A stretch of DNA of 45,104 nt from contig JAJYGI010000146.1 of the NCBI GenBank assembly GCA_021790735.1, positions 1-45,104 on the forward strand, in the 5' to 3' direction. Of this stretch, positions 29,182 through 39,401 are shown in pieces. Source of the stretch: Actinomycetes bacterium. Its GTDB lineage: Bacteria; Actinomycetota; Acidimicrobiia; Acidimicrobiales; Acidimicrobiaceae. Within the stretch, counting starts at the first letter, position 1, and each line of letters begins with the position of its first letter. Below the pieces are notes generated by a model. It was not told where the DNA came from, did not search any database, and was given only the letters and a program-made list of their open reading frames with translations. Position numbers and translations under genes: made by a program.

Positions 29182-30219
29182 CTATCTACGTGAAGAAGCC
29201 GAGATCAGTACCTGTCGGAGAGCTTCGAACTCCTCAAGGCATTGGCCAGAACCTATCGCTACACAGTTAAGAGGATTCTCGGCTACGACTATCGGCATCG
29301 AAGTTTCATCATGAATTCTTTCAACAAGACCCGCTAACAGTGCCCCTCCACCTGTAAGAACTATGCCCTGTTCCATGATGTCAGCAGACAACTCTGGAGG
29401 GGTAGCATCCAATGTATCTTTGACAGCATCTACTATCGAATTAATCGGTTCTTCAATCGCTCGTCGAATCTCGTCGGTTGAGATCAGAATCGTCTTTGGA
29501 AGACCCGTCACTAAGTCTCTTCCACGAATCTCAGCCTGAAGCTCTTCGGGAAGTTTGAACGCCGAACCAAGAGTCATCTTGATCTCTTCTGCCGTCCTTT
29601 CTCCGAGTGCGAGGTTGTACTCCTTTTTTACGTAAGCGATAATCGCTTCGTCGAGTTCGTCTCCTCCAATTCGGATAGACTTTGAAGTCACTATTCCACC
29701 TAACGAAATTACAGCTACTTCAGTAGTTCCCCCGCCTATATCCACGACCATGTTCCCTGAAGGCTCATGGATGGGGAGGCCTGCACCAATCGCTGCAGCC
29801 ATAGGTTCTTCTATAATATAGGCTGGCTTCCTAGCTCCAGCGTACTCAGCTGCCTCCTGAACGGCCCGCTGCTCAACACCGGTGATACCACTTGGAACAC
29901 AGATAATCATACGTGGCTTGGAGAACCTAGACTGATGAACTTTCCCTATGAAGTATCGCAACATCTTTTCGCAGATCTCAAAGTCCGCTATCACTCCATC
30001 TTTTAGCGGTCGAATCGCCTGGATGTTAGATGGAGTACGACCTATCATTCGTTTAGCTTCAGCTCCAACTGCAAGTGGTCGACCATCTCGAGTGTCAATA
30101 GCAACCACCGACGGCTCATTTAGAACTATACCTTTACCCCTTACATACACCAAAGTGTTAGCTGTACCTAGGTCTACAGCCATATCTCTACCTAGGAAAG
30201 TTCCGAATCCTTTTGCCAT
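29182..30219 (-). CDS. mreB: Rod shape-determining protein MreB (actin-like)
   Basis: '[31 protein letters not shown]', '[20 protein letters not shown]', '[14 protein letters not shown]'. Confidence 0.98.
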   Translation of the reverse strand: MAKGFGTFLGRDMAVDLGTANTLVYVRGKGIVLNEPSVVAIDTRDGRPLAVGAEAKRMIGRTPSNIQAIRPLKDGVIADFEICEKMLRYFIGKVHQSRFSKPRMIICVPSGITGVEQRAVQEAAEYAGARKPAYIIEEPMAAAIGAGLPIHEPSGNMVVDIGGGTTEVAVISLGGIVTSKSIRIGGDELDEAIIAYVKKEYNLALGERTAEEIKMTLGSAFKLPEELQAEIRGRDLVTGLPKTILISTDEIRRAIEEPINSIVDAVKDTLDATPPELSADIMEQGIVLTGGGALLAGLVERIHDETSMPIVVAENPLNCVAIGSGQCLEEFEALRQVLISASSRR

Positions 30220-30263
30220 CTTTAACCTCCATTCGCCTTCGGCCGGACTAGGGCCTAAAGCAG

Positions 30264-30677
30264 CTATGCCTCCAAGTTTGGAAAGAACAGCTTGATTTCA
30301 CGTTGTGCAGCCATCAGAGAATCTGAACCGTGCACCAAATTTTCACTTACCATAGTAGCCAGATCTCCCCGGATCGTACCAGGATTTGCATTAGAAGGAT
30401 CTGTAGCGCCCATAATTCCTCTCACGATCTTAATGACTTCACCCTCGCCAGCTACCACGACAAGAACCGACGGTCCAGAGGTTATGAAGGCCACAAGATC
30501 ATCGAAAAATCCTTTCGATGAATGCTCAACATAGTGTTCTTTAGCTTCATCCTCGGCTATCGTCCTTTGCTCAAGCGCAAGAAACCTTAGACCTTTGCTT
30601 TCGAGGCGTCCAAGGATCTCCCCTACCAGTCCTCTGCGAACCGCGTCTGGCTTACATATAAATAAGGTTTTTTCCAT
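30264..30677 (-). CDS. ndk: Nucleoside diphosphate kinase
   Basis: '[29 protein letters not shown]', '[20 protein letters not shown]', '[21 protein letters not shown]'. Confidence 0.97.
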   Translation of the reverse strand: MEKTLFICKPDAVRRGLVGEILGRLESKGLRFLALEQRTIAEDEAKEHYVEHSSKGFFDDLVAFITSGPSVLVVVAGEGEVIKIVRGIMGATDPSNANPGTIRGDLATMVSENLVHGSDSLMAAQREIKLFFPNLEA

Positions 30678-30728
30678 ACAGTGGAAGAAGGCTAGTCGCT
30701 AAAGTACAAAACACAAGCCTGTAGGCGC

Positions 30729-32030
30729 TCACCCTTTTAGCAAATCTTTTACTTTCCCAACAAGCCTATGACTTCCCGTTACAACCAGAACTTGATCGTC
30801 CCGAAGTCGTTCTAAATACTCGAAGAGACCTTCGTCAATGTTTGAGAGTAACTCACTTTTCACACCTAGCCGAGAAGCGGCCTCTGCAACCAATACCGGG
30901 TCTACTTGAACACAGTCTTGCAGGTCAACAGAGACTAGTAGATCTATATCGTTAGTTCCCAAAGCTCTGATGAACTCATAAGGGTCTCTTTTGTGAGTTA
31001 GCGAAACAAGAACAACGTGTCCTTTAAGTAAAGGAAGTTCTTCAGCTAAAGCCCTACGAAGCTCCCGAGCTGAACTATCGTTATGTGCAACGTCTAACAC
31101 TACAAGTTTCTTAGCATCCATAGCGACTACTTCAAACCGCCCAGGTAACTCTAACGTGGCAAAAGAAGTTTCTAGTATTTCCTTAGAGATCGGGCCCATC
31201 TTCAACTCTTCCACAGCCGCAATCGCAAGAGCGGCGTTATCCAATTGATGCTTTCCTCTCAGCGATACAAAGAGTTCATCGTAGCGGGCATAGGGGGTGC
31301 GTAGATCAAACATCCAACCTCCAACACCTTGTCGAAGGTTAGAGACTTCAATCTCTGACCCTAATCGTAACGACCCTTTGTGGTCTCGTTGCAAGATCAC
31401 TTCCGCAAGTTCATTTGAGATCTTCCCCATGACTAGAGTAGACTTTCCCTTGACGATACCTGATTTAGCCCGAGCGATATCGACCTCAGTTGGCCCGAGC
31501 TGCTCTAGATGGTCGAGACCAATTGACGTTATAACAGCCACTTCTGCATCTAAGACGTTAGTGGCATCCCACGTTCCTCCCATACCAACTTCAACCACCG
31601 CGACCTCAACACCTTCAAGTGCAAAGAGAGAAAATGCAGCAGCAGTGAGAGCTTCGAAATAACTTAGGTCTAGTATCCCAAACGCTTGTGCAATCTCGGA
31701 GAGCAGCAACAACTCCTCGTTTAGCCTTTCAGCATCAACCTGCACACCGTTTATCCGAATACGTTCCGTTATACTACCAAGGTCCGGTGAGGTGAATAAA
31801 CCGACGCTTACACCCGCCACAGTCAACACATGCGACGCCGTTGATGCTACCGTAGTCTTTCCGTTGGTGCCAGTAATGTGTATCGCTTTAAAAGCCGTCT
31901 GAGGATCCCCAATGCTATATAGCACTCTAGTGATAGCCTCTAAGTTGGGGGTTCTGTCTCTATTGCTCTCAAAGTTGTGAAGAGATCGAAGCCAGTCATA
32001 ACCTCTTCCTTTTAACAGCTCACGACTCAC
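30729..32030 (-). CDS. folC: Folylpolyglutamate/dihydrofolate synthase
   Basis: 'IHITGTNGKTTVASTASHVLTVAGVSVGLFTSPDLGSITERIRING', 'EVGMGGTWDATNVL', 'LDVAHN'. Confidence 0.96.
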   Translation of the reverse strand: MSRELLKGRGYDWLRSLHNFESNRDRTPNLEAITRVLYSIGDPQTAFKAIHITGTNGKTTVASTASHVLTVAGVSVGLFTSPDLGSITERIRINGVQVDAERLNEELLLLSEIAQAFGILDLSYFEALTAAAFSLFALEGVEVAVVEVGMGGTWDATNVLDAEVAVITSIGLDHLEQLGPTEVDIARAKSGIVKGKSTLVMGKISNELAEVILQRDHKGSLRLGSEIEVSNLRQGVGGWMFDLRTPYARYDELFVSLRGKHQLDNAALAIAAVEELKMGPISKEILETSFATLELPGRFEVVAMDAKKLVVLDVAHNDSSARELRRALAEELPLLKGHVVLVSLTHKRDPYEFIRALGTNDIDLLVSVDLQDCVQVDPVLVAEAASRLGVKSELLSNIDEGLFEYLERLRDDQVLVVTGSHRLVGKVKDLLKG

Positions 32031-32062
32031 AGAACGATCTTGTCGCTTGATCTCGCCAACTA

Positions 32063-33337
32063 CTATGAAGCGACACGTCGTGAACGATCGGGACGATTAG
32101 GTTCAGGAATCCGGGAAACCAAGGTTGGGGCAACGTGTTCAAGCACCACCCTACGGTCAATAACACACCGTCCAACGTCCTCTCTCGAAGGTAGATCGTA
32201 CATTACATCTAGTAGAACCTCTTCCACAATTGCACGAAGACCTCGGGCTCCAGTGCCTCTGAGAAGAGCCTGTTCCGCCACGGCCTCGATGGCATCTTCT
32301 GTGTATTCGAGCTCGATCCCATCAAGTTCAAATATCTTTTGGAACTGCTTAATAAGCGCATTTTTGGGCTCCACAAGGATCTTCATAAGAGCAGTCTTGT
32401 CGAGATTAGAGATCGCACCCACGACGGGCAATCTACCTATAAACTCCGGCAAGAGCCCAAACCTCAATAGATCCTCAGGTAGTACTCTTTTTAAAACTTG
32501 CGCCTCTTGATAACCTTGACTAAAGGGTTGAGACTTAAACCCCAACGCTTTTTTACCCACTCTGGACTCGATTATCTCATCCAAGCCAACAAACGCTCCT
32601 CCACAGATGAACAAAACGTTTGTCGTATCGATTTGGATAAACTCTTGGTGTGGATGCTTGCGTCCGCCTTGAGGAGGGACAGAAGCCACCGTTCCCTCAA
32701 GTATCTTCAGTAGAGCCTGCTGTACTCCTTCACCTGAAACATCCCTAGTAATTGATGGATTCTCACTCTTCTTAGCGATCTTATCGATCTCATCAATATA
32801 GATAATTCCCGTCTCAGCCTTCTTCACATCGAAGTCAGCAGCTTGAATCAGTTTCAAAAGGATATTTTCAACATCCTCACCAACGTAACCAGCCTCAGTG
32901 AGAGCGGTAGCGTCAGCGATCGCAGATCGGACATTCAACATCCTTGCAAGGGTCTGCGCCAACAAGGTTTTCCCACAGCCAGTCGGTCCAAGAAGCAAAA
33001 TGTTTGACTTACCAAGTTCGACATCATGATTCTTTAGTCCGCCGTTTTGGACTCTTTTATAGTGATTATAGACAGCAACTGAAAGTATCTTCTTTGCGTC
33101 GTCTTGACCGACGACATAGCCGTCTAAGAACTCAAAGATCTCTTTAGGCTTAGGGAGTTTGTCAAACTTTACCTCGCTGGGTTCAACGGTCTCCTCGTCA
33201 ATTATGTCGTTACAAAGTTCTATACATTTGTCACATATATAGACGCCTGGCCCAGCTATTAGCTTCCTCACCTGTTTCTGCGACATTCCGCAAAAACTAC
33301 ACTTTACAACCTCTTGACCCTCACCGAACTTTGCCAT
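32063..33337 (-). CDS. clpX: ATP-dependent Clp protease ATP-binding subunit ClpX
   Basis: Zinc-binding N-terminus '[32 protein letters not shown]', Walker A '[17 protein letters not shown]', '[11 protein letters not shown]'. Confidence 0.98.
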   Translation of the reverse strand: MAKFGEGQEVVKCSFCGMSQKQVRKLIAGPGVYICDKCIELCNDIIDEETVEPSEVKFDKLPKPKEIFEFLDGYVVGQDDAKKILSVAVYNHYKRVQNGGLKNHDVELGKSNILLLGPTGCGKTLLAQTLARMLNVRSAIADATALTEAGYVGEDVENILLKLIQAADFDVKKAETGIIYIDEIDKIAKKSENPSITRDVSGEGVQQALLKILEGTVASVPPQGGRKHPHQEFIQIDTTNVLFICGGAFVGLDEIIESRVGKKALGFKSQPFSQGYQEAQVLKRVLPEDLLRFGLLPEFIGRLPVVGAISNLDKTALMKILVEPKNALIKQFQKIFELDGIELEYTEDAIEAVAEQALLRGTGARGLRAIVEEVLLDVMYDLPSREDVGRCVIDRRVVLEHVAPTLVSRIPEPNRPDRSRRVAS

Positions 33338-33551
33338 CTAGACCCCTGACTCTTCGTGTACCAAGAACGCTAGAGCGTCTCGTCGGAAAACATAGGGAGG
33401 ATAGATCGTACATTGTGTCTTGGACTTCAAAGACTCAAACATCGACTCAAAACCTCCATAAGGTCGACTATATCGACAATTACAAAGATGGAACACTCAC
33501 TTTAGAAAATCTCCACAATAGTTAATACACTTACTCATTGATCGTAGGAGT

Positions 33552-34181
33552 CTAGACCACTCCACTACTCAGCAGAGCGTCCCGAGAAGAGATCACCTCG
33601 TCAACGATTCCATATTCCACCGCTTCAGCTGCCTCTAAAATGAAGTCCCTATCTGTGTCTTTCGCAATTCGATCAATCGGTTGCCCGGTATCATCGGAGA
33701 GCATCTCGTTCAACAGATCCCTCATTCTCATGATCTCTTTGGCTTGAATCTCGATATCGGTCGCTTGTCCACCTACCCCACCATAGGGTTGATGCAAGAG
33801 AACTCTTGCATGGGGAAGTGCGAAACGTTTACCCTTTGTACCTGCTGCAAGGAGAACTGCCGCTGCAGAAGCGGCTTGTCCAAGACAAAACGTTGAGACA
33901 TCGGGCTTTATATACTTCATCGTATCATAGATCGCAAATAGGCTCGTAATCTCTCCACCCGGCGAGTTTATGTAGATACTGATGTCTTTTTCCGTGTCTT
34001 CGTACTCCAAAAATATCAACTGAGCGCAGACCAAGTTCGCAACCGTCGAGTCGATCGGCGTCCCAAGGATTATCACTCGCTCACGTAAAAGACGGGAGTA
34101 AAGATCATAGGCTCTCTCTCCTCTTGAACTTGATTCGATCACGGTCGGCATATACACGTTGTAACTCTCAGACCTTATCAC
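33552..34181 (-). CDS. clpP: ATP-dependent Clp protease proteolytic subunit ClpP
   Basis: '[63 protein letters not shown]'. Confidence 0.98.
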   Translation of the reverse strand: MIRSESYNVYMPTVIESSSRGERAYDLYSRLLRERVIILGTPIDSTVANLVCAQLIFLEYEDTEKDISIYINSPGGEITSLFAIYDTMKYIKPDVSTFCLGQAASAAAVLLAAGTKGKRFALPHARVLLHQPYGGVGGQATDIEIQAKEIMRMRDLLNEMLSDDTGQPIDRIAKDTDRDFILEAAEAVEYGIVDEVISSRDALLSSGVV

Positions 34182-34238
34182 TTAGCTAGCCCATCCCTTC
34201 AACTGCATCTACTAGTACTTGATTCTAAGGTACTTTCA

Positions 34239-35783
34239 TCAACTATTTGGATCTGAATCATGTAGAACTTCTGTGGGGTTACTCAAAGAGTCATCGATCG
34301 CGTCACTTTCACCTTGAGGCTTCTCTTCTTCATTTGAAAGTTCTCTAGCAGTCTCAGGGTCAATCTCGCTAAGATCCACAACCTCACCATCGGTGTTTTT
34401 GATAGTCGCCTTCTGCAACAATGCTTTGAAGGCCTTTTCCTTCAGGAGTTCAGCTCTAGCATCAAGTCGTTCAAGCTCTCTGTCTTCTTCAGACTGAAGC
34501 TCAGCCCCTCGACCCTCTCGTTTTTTCAAATACTCGTCGATCTCGTCTTCTTCTACCTCTAAAGCATCCGCATAAGCTACAGCTCGCAGTGCCAGGTCAA
34601 AAAGAATGTTGCGATTGGCCGCGCCGTATATTTCGATCAGTAGATCTTCTTCGCTTTGATTAGTGAGTTCAAAGTACCTCCTCAACGACAGACCCTGGCT
34701 TTCCAGCTGATGACTGAACCTATGAAGCTGGGAATCCACCTCAGACCTTAGGAGCGCCTGGGGAATATCGTTTGGCTCTACGAGCTCCAAAAGTGAATCG
34801 ATCAAAATGGATCGATACATCGTCCTGGCTCTGGCGAGGCGCGTCTTCGATAGCTCTGAACGTATGTCGTCTCTCAACTCGGAGAGAGTCTCGAACTCGC
34901 TAATCTCAGCGGCAAGTTCATCTGTAAGCTCCGGAAGCTCCATCTCCTTAACGGACTTAATGGAAACTTTCATGACCACCTGACCCAAAGCATCGTCCTT
35001 CGGGTCGCTGTTCTCGGAGTCTTCTTCTACGGAGTCTTCTTCTACGGAGTCTTCTTCTACGGAGTCTTCTTCTACGGAGTCTTCTTCTACGGAGTCTTCT
35101 TCTACGGAGTCTTCTTCTACGGAGTCTTCTTCGGGTGTTATCTCAACTACGTCTCCTGCGACTTTCCCCAGCACTGCATCTTCAATTTCAGGATCAACTT
35201 GATCACGTCCGATACGGAAGGTCAAGTCACGCACGCTTTCAGACTCATCCTCGACACCGTTTATAAACACAGCCAGGTCGGCGGTTACGGTGTCACCTTG
35301 TTCGATCGGTCGTTCTACTTCTTTGAGCTGACCCACTTGTTCTGCAAGGACATTAAGATAATCATCGACGTCACTATCGGTAACGTTGTGGCGTTCAATC
35401 TCAATCTCGATTGAGTCATAGCCATCTACGCTAACTACGGGCCTAACCTCAACCGCGAGCAAGACCTGTACGTCTCCGCTCTCCTCTCCAGCTACGATCT
35501 CCATACCTGGAGCTGCGATAGCATCGACTCCATTATCCAACAGAGCCCTCTTATAGTAAGCTTCCATTGCATCGTCAATGGCCTGTTGGCGCAGGGCTTT
35601 TTGGCCGATACGAGCTTCTAGCACCTTTCTCGGTGCCTTGCCAGGGCGGAATCCAGGAATTCTCGCTTGGCGGCCAATATTTCTTATAGCTTGGTCCACA
35701 AAGTGCGTAAGCTCATCCTCCCGGATGTCTATAGTCAGCTGGACCTTATTTTTTTCATCTGTATTTTGGGCACTTGAGCGCAT
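34239..35783 (-). CDS. tig: Trigger factor with acidic repeat insertion
   Basis: Signature loop 'QARIPGFRPGKAPRKVLEARIG', PPIase-like and C-terminal regions; upstream of clpP-clpX. Confidence 0.95.
   Translation of the reverse strand: MRSSAQNTDEKNKVQLTIDIREDELTHFVDQAIRNIGRQARIPGFRPGKAPRKVLEARIGQKALRQQAIDDAMEAYYKRALLDNGVDAIAAPGMEIVAGEESGDVQVLLAVEVRPVVSVDGYDSIEIEIERHNVTDSDVDDYLNVLAEQVGQLKEVERPIEQGDTVTADLAVFINGVEDESESVRDLTFRIGRDQVDPEIEDAVLGKVAGDVVEITPEEDSVEEDSVEEDSVEEDSVEEDSVEEDSVEEDSVEEDSENSDPKDDALGQVVMKVSIKSVKEMELPELTDELAAEISEFETLSELRDDIRSELSKTRLARARTMYRSILIDSLLELVEPNDIPQALLRSEVDSQLHRFSHQLESQGLSLRRYFELTNQSEEDLLIEIYGAANRNILFDLALRAVAYADALEVEEDEIDEYLKKREGRGAELQSEEDRELERLDARAELLKEKAFKALLQKATIKNTDGEVVDLSEIDPETARELSNEEEKPQGESDAIDDSLSNPTEVLHDSDPNS
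35016..35132 (-). repeat. 15-bp in-frame tandem repeat (7 full copies plus 12/15), encodes (DSVEE)7
   Basis: Direct reading of ggagtcttcttctac repeated every 15 bp; no frameshift in tig. Confidence 0.98.
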
Positions 35784-36175
35784 AGCGAAGTAAGCTTACC
35801 CCCTCTTTTGTACTCATACAGACATTCCGCAACAACATATCCCCTTTTAGCAACTCACAAGGTCAACTTCTGAACTCCGCTTCATACAATCGACCTCCCC
35901 GCCCCATCAGAGTCACCATGTGTTTTTGCGCAACTTCCACTGTTAAGTTAACTTAGTAGTTCAGCCTAACAGAACTAGAACAGAGCCTCCAAAGAGTTTA
36001 AACTTGAGTTAAAAACTGAAGCTAAATTCCCGTATAGGTCCATAACTTATGCGCCTAGGAACACTTAGGGAGCTGCTGAGTTATCGCTACTAGAATCCGA
36101 GTGAGTTAACCGCTGAGAGTGATGCGTAGCCTTGACCATGGGGCACCACTTCGAGCACGGTTGTTCGACAGCCGG

Positions 36176-36787
36176 TCATGCCTTTCTGCGACAGACGAGT
36201 TCTCCTTTGCCTATAGGAACCACGAGGGTATCGACGCGCTCATCCTCGAAAGCCGTTTGTAACATGGGACGTAACGTCTCCTCGTGGTTGATCGCATTGT
36301 CCGCTATCAACATGCCGCCTGGGACGAGCAACGGTACAACAACGTCGTAACAGGCCCCATATATCTCCTTCTCGGCATCGAGGAAGCAGAACGCGACCCG
36401 ATCCAACTCATCTACATGGTCGAAGAAGTCGCCTTCGACAAGCCTCACTAGGTCGTTGACGTCAGCTCGCAAGAAGGTGTCGCGAGCGAGGACTGCTTTC
36501 TCAGGTAGCACCTCGAAGGTTGTAAGTGTACGCCCAGTCGCCCGACATGCAAGCGACAGCCAGAGCGCCGAGTAGCCACCACTCGTTCCGATTTCAATAA
36601 ATGTGCCCTCTGGAGCAGAGGCCGCCAATAGTGCTAGAAACCTCCCGGTCTCTGCGGGTATTTGGCGAAGTCTATCAAGTCGAGCAGTACCGTCGACTCG
36701 ATCAATCCCGTCACGTCGTTCAAGATCACGCATACACTCAAGCATGTCGACTGAGATGTCGTGGAACATCAGGACCTCCATGGACAT
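36176..36787 (-). CDS. O-methyltransferase (class I SAM-dependent)
   Basis: '[33 protein letters not shown]', '[37 protein letters not shown]'. Confidence 0.88.
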   Translation of the reverse strand: MSMEVLMFHDISVDMLECMRDLERRDGIDRVDGTARLDRLRQIPAETGRFLALLAASAPEGTFIEIGTSGGYSALWLSLACRATGRTLTTFEVLPEKAVLARDTFLRADVNDLVRLVEGDFFDHVDELDRVAFCFLDAEKEIYGACYDVVVPLLVPGGMLIADNAINHEETLRPMLQTAFEDERVDTLVVPIGKGELVCRRKA

Positions 36788-37338
36788 GTACTATTATAGA
36801 AGTAATCTCACAGTCAATGCATTTGTCTAATCGTGGACGATAATCGAGTATCTGTAGACCGATGGGCACTAAATCCCAATCCTCACGTGAGAAACTACAG
36901 CTATCTAATGGTTGTAAACAGCCTACCCATAGGCTATGTAAAGTTCCTCCGTAAAATTCGATGCTTCGTAGTGTCTGATAAGTGAGTCGATCTAACTCTG
37001 CTCTAGAAAGGTAGATATCTCCAAAGATAGACACAGTTCCACAGACACTGTGGCCATTTACGCAACTCTAGGCCCGTAACCAAGGAGGCGTGACCCACAC
37101 AGCCTCGACGAGCCGAAGTCAGACTCATCATGTCTTATACCGCTTTCACGATCTGTTCCAAAGGCAGTAACCTTACCGACATGCTCACCGCTACTTCAAG
37201 TAGGGTAACTAGCGGGCGTACTTCAGTTCTGCACGGTCACTTCATCCACTCCGATAGATCGAGGTCCGCTGAGGTTAGTAAACGGATCTCCAGCGATGGG
37301 GCAAGATCCAACACGAGAGTTCAAATGCGAGACACGAG

Positions 37339-37409
37339 AGCGGGTGACGGGAATCGAACCCGCATGTCCAGCTTGGAAGGCTGGTGTTCTACCATTGAAC
37401 TACACCCGC
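37339..37409 (-). tRNA. tRNA-Gly (TCC)
   Basis: Reverse complement GCGGGTGTAGTTCAATGGTAGAACACCAGCCTTCCAAGCTGGACATGCGGGTTCGATTCCCGTCACCCGCT; loop CTTCCAA. Confidence 0.95.
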
Positions 37410-37423
37410 ATGCGAAAGCGAAG

Positions 37424-37495
37424 TCGGGAAGGCGGGGCTCGAACCCGCGACCCCCTGCTCCCAAAGCAGGTACGCTACCACTGCGCCACTTCCCG
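37424..37495 (-). tRNA. tRNA-Pro (TGG)
   Basis: Reverse complement CGGGAAGTGGCGCAGTGGTAGCGTACCTGCTTTGGGAGCAGGGGGTCGCGGGTTCGAGCCCCGCCTTCCCGA; loop TTTGGGA. Confidence 0.95.
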
Positions 37496-37544
37496 CAAAC
37501 TTCGACTTCACTACTTTAGTAGATTTTCATCTCGATCTAGCCTC

Positions 37545-38177
37545 TTAGCTAGATCCCGCCAAGTTCTTTTTCTGCTTGAATCGAAGATAGAAAAAAGCTA
37601 CGATCCCAACCAAGACTAACAGAGCGACCAAGTAACCGAAGTCTTGCACCACCTTCACAACGCTGTTGTAGTTAGCTCCTAACTCATAACCGGCCACCGC
37701 TAAAGCTAAATCGAAAGGTATCGAGCCTAGAAGTGTGTATAGACCAAAGCGCGCAAGGTTCATCTCACTTGCACCTGCGGGGATTGAAATAAAAGTTCTT
37801 ACCACAGGAAGAAGACGTCCTACAAAGACCGCGAGCTCTCCCCGTCGTTCAAACCAACGTTCAGCACGATCAAGATCTTCTTCCTTCATCAAAAAGTATC
37901 TTCCAAAGGAGATAATCACAGCCCGACCCACATAGCGGCCAATTATCCACGCTATGAAGCTTCCAACTACATTTCCCAGCACTCCAGCGGCTATCACCTC
38001 TGTCAAGTTTAAGTGACCATGAATCGCCAAAAATCCGCCAAAAGTCATTATCAACTCTGAAGGAACAGGTATCGCGGCTGACTCCAGTACCATTAGCACA
38101 AAGATAGCCACTACTCCGTACGATGAGATTAAATGTTGCACGCACCTAGAGTAGCCAAGTTTGAACAGATGCGCCAT
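37545..38177 (-). CDS. DedA family membrane protein
   Basis: 'ESAAIPVPSELIMTFGGFLA', 'GNVVGSFIAWIIGRYVGRAV', 'FVGRLLPVVRTFISIPAGASEMNLARFGLYTLLGSIPF'. Confidence 0.94.
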   Translation of the reverse strand: MAHLFKLGYSRCVQHLISSYGVVAIFVLMVLESAAIPVPSELIMTFGGFLAIHGHLNLTEVIAAGVLGNVVGSFIAWIIGRYVGRAVIISFGRYFLMKEEDLDRAERWFERRGELAVFVGRLLPVVRTFISIPAGASEMNLARFGLYTLLGSIPFDLALAVAGYELGANYNSVVKVVQDFGYLVALLVLVGIVAFFYLRFKQKKNLAGSS

Positions 38178-38359
38178 TAAAACACGAAAAGTCTAAGGCT
38201 AAACACAGAAACCTTGGCTCCCGACCCTTCAACCACTCTATAAAAAGTCAACGTTTTTGAGTTCTATCAACTCCAGCCAAAGAACACTAGAGTCGCAGAA
38301 CACTCCAAATATGGAACGCTCGGTAAGGTCAAACGTCATATCCGCTAAATTGACACTAG

Positions 38360-39274
38360 ATGAAACCCACGTTTGCACAAGCTTCGGCGTCTTTGACTCC
38401 ATGCGTCCCTTTCCAGCACTTAATAACAAAAGACCTGACTGAGATTCCGCTTTTCGAACTCAGCGACAGAGCCAATCACAAAGATGCTCTTCTGGTACTT
38501 CACGCAACAGGCTTCTCTGGATGTACCTATCGGGCGTTAGCTAGCCATCTTTCTAACAGATGGGACGTCTTCGCTATCGATTTTCGCGGTCATGGTCGCT
38601 CAAAGAAGCGCTCTGACGAAACCTTTCACTGGGTTAACTTTGCAAAAGATGTTGACGCCGCGACAAAATATATAAAACGTCTTGGGTACGATAAGATCTC
38701 TGTCTTTGGGCACTCTATGGGTGCAGCAGCAGCCATTCTTTCTCTTGAACTAGGAGACCAAGACATAGATAAAGCATTCCTTTTCGAGCCGATAATATTC
38801 AAAGAGCCCGAGGACTCGGCACCGAACCTTGACAATCCACTTGCCAAACTCGCCCTAAGACGTAGATCTTCCTTCGACTCCTACGAGGCGGCGTACGATA
38901 ACTTTACGCACAAGGAGCCTATCTGTCGATTTCTTAGCACAGTAGTCATAGACTACCTTCTCAGCGCGTTCAAGTTGGCTCCCGATGGTACAGTGAGTCT
39001 TTCATGCACAAAGGAAGACGAGTCCCTCATCTATGCTTTTGGAGGCTCTCACGGTGCATATCACACCTTAGATAGAATCAGCAACGATGTGACGATCTTA
39101 TTTGGCGCCGATACGGATACGTTCGATCGAACTCACTTTATCGATCTTGCAAGGCGACTACCCAAGGGCACTTATCAAGAACTTAAAGATACCGGGCACT
39201 TTGCCCCAATGACACATCCTGAGATGCTCGCCAATACCATGATCAAAGCAGACCACACTAATCACCACCCATGA
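38360..39274 (+). CDS. Alpha/beta hydrolase; start uncertain
   Basis: 'LLVLHATGFSGCTYRALASHLSNRWDVFAIDFRGHGRS', nucleophile elbow 'VFGHSMGAAAA', C-terminal 'DTGHFAPMTHPE'. Confidence 0.92.
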   Translation: MKPTFAQASASLTPCVPFQHLITKDLTEIPLFELSDRANHKDALLVLHATGFSGCTYRALASHLSNRWDVFAIDFRGHGRSKKRSDETFHWVNFAKDVDAATKYIKRLGYDKISVFGHSMGAAAAILSLELGDQDIDKAFLFEPIIFKEPEDSAPNLDNPLAKLALRRRSSFDSYEAAYDNFTHKEPICRFLSTVVIDYLLSAFKLAPDGTVSLSCTKEDESLIYAFGGSHGAYHTLDRISNDVTILFGADTDTFDRTHFIDLARRLPKGTYQELKDTGHFAPMTHPEMLANTMIKADHTNHHP

Positions 39275-39401
39275 ATCTTACAGAAGTACTTAGAAAATGC
39301 AAAGTAAAGTTCGCACGTCACTCAGCACATGCAGCCTTAACTTCGGCTACATTTAACGTTAGAACAAGCTGATAGACACATTAGGACGCGCTGAATAGGA
39401 T

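Noticed and set aside
35016-35132. CRISPR-like array
   Set aside because: Directly adjacent 15-bp in-frame units without spacers; it is a coding VNTR in tig.
37130-37619. ORFs 37130..37519 and 37296..37619 (+)
   Set aside because: Translations across the tRNA-Gly/tRNA-Pro genes (GNRTRMSSLEGWCSTIELHPH etc.).
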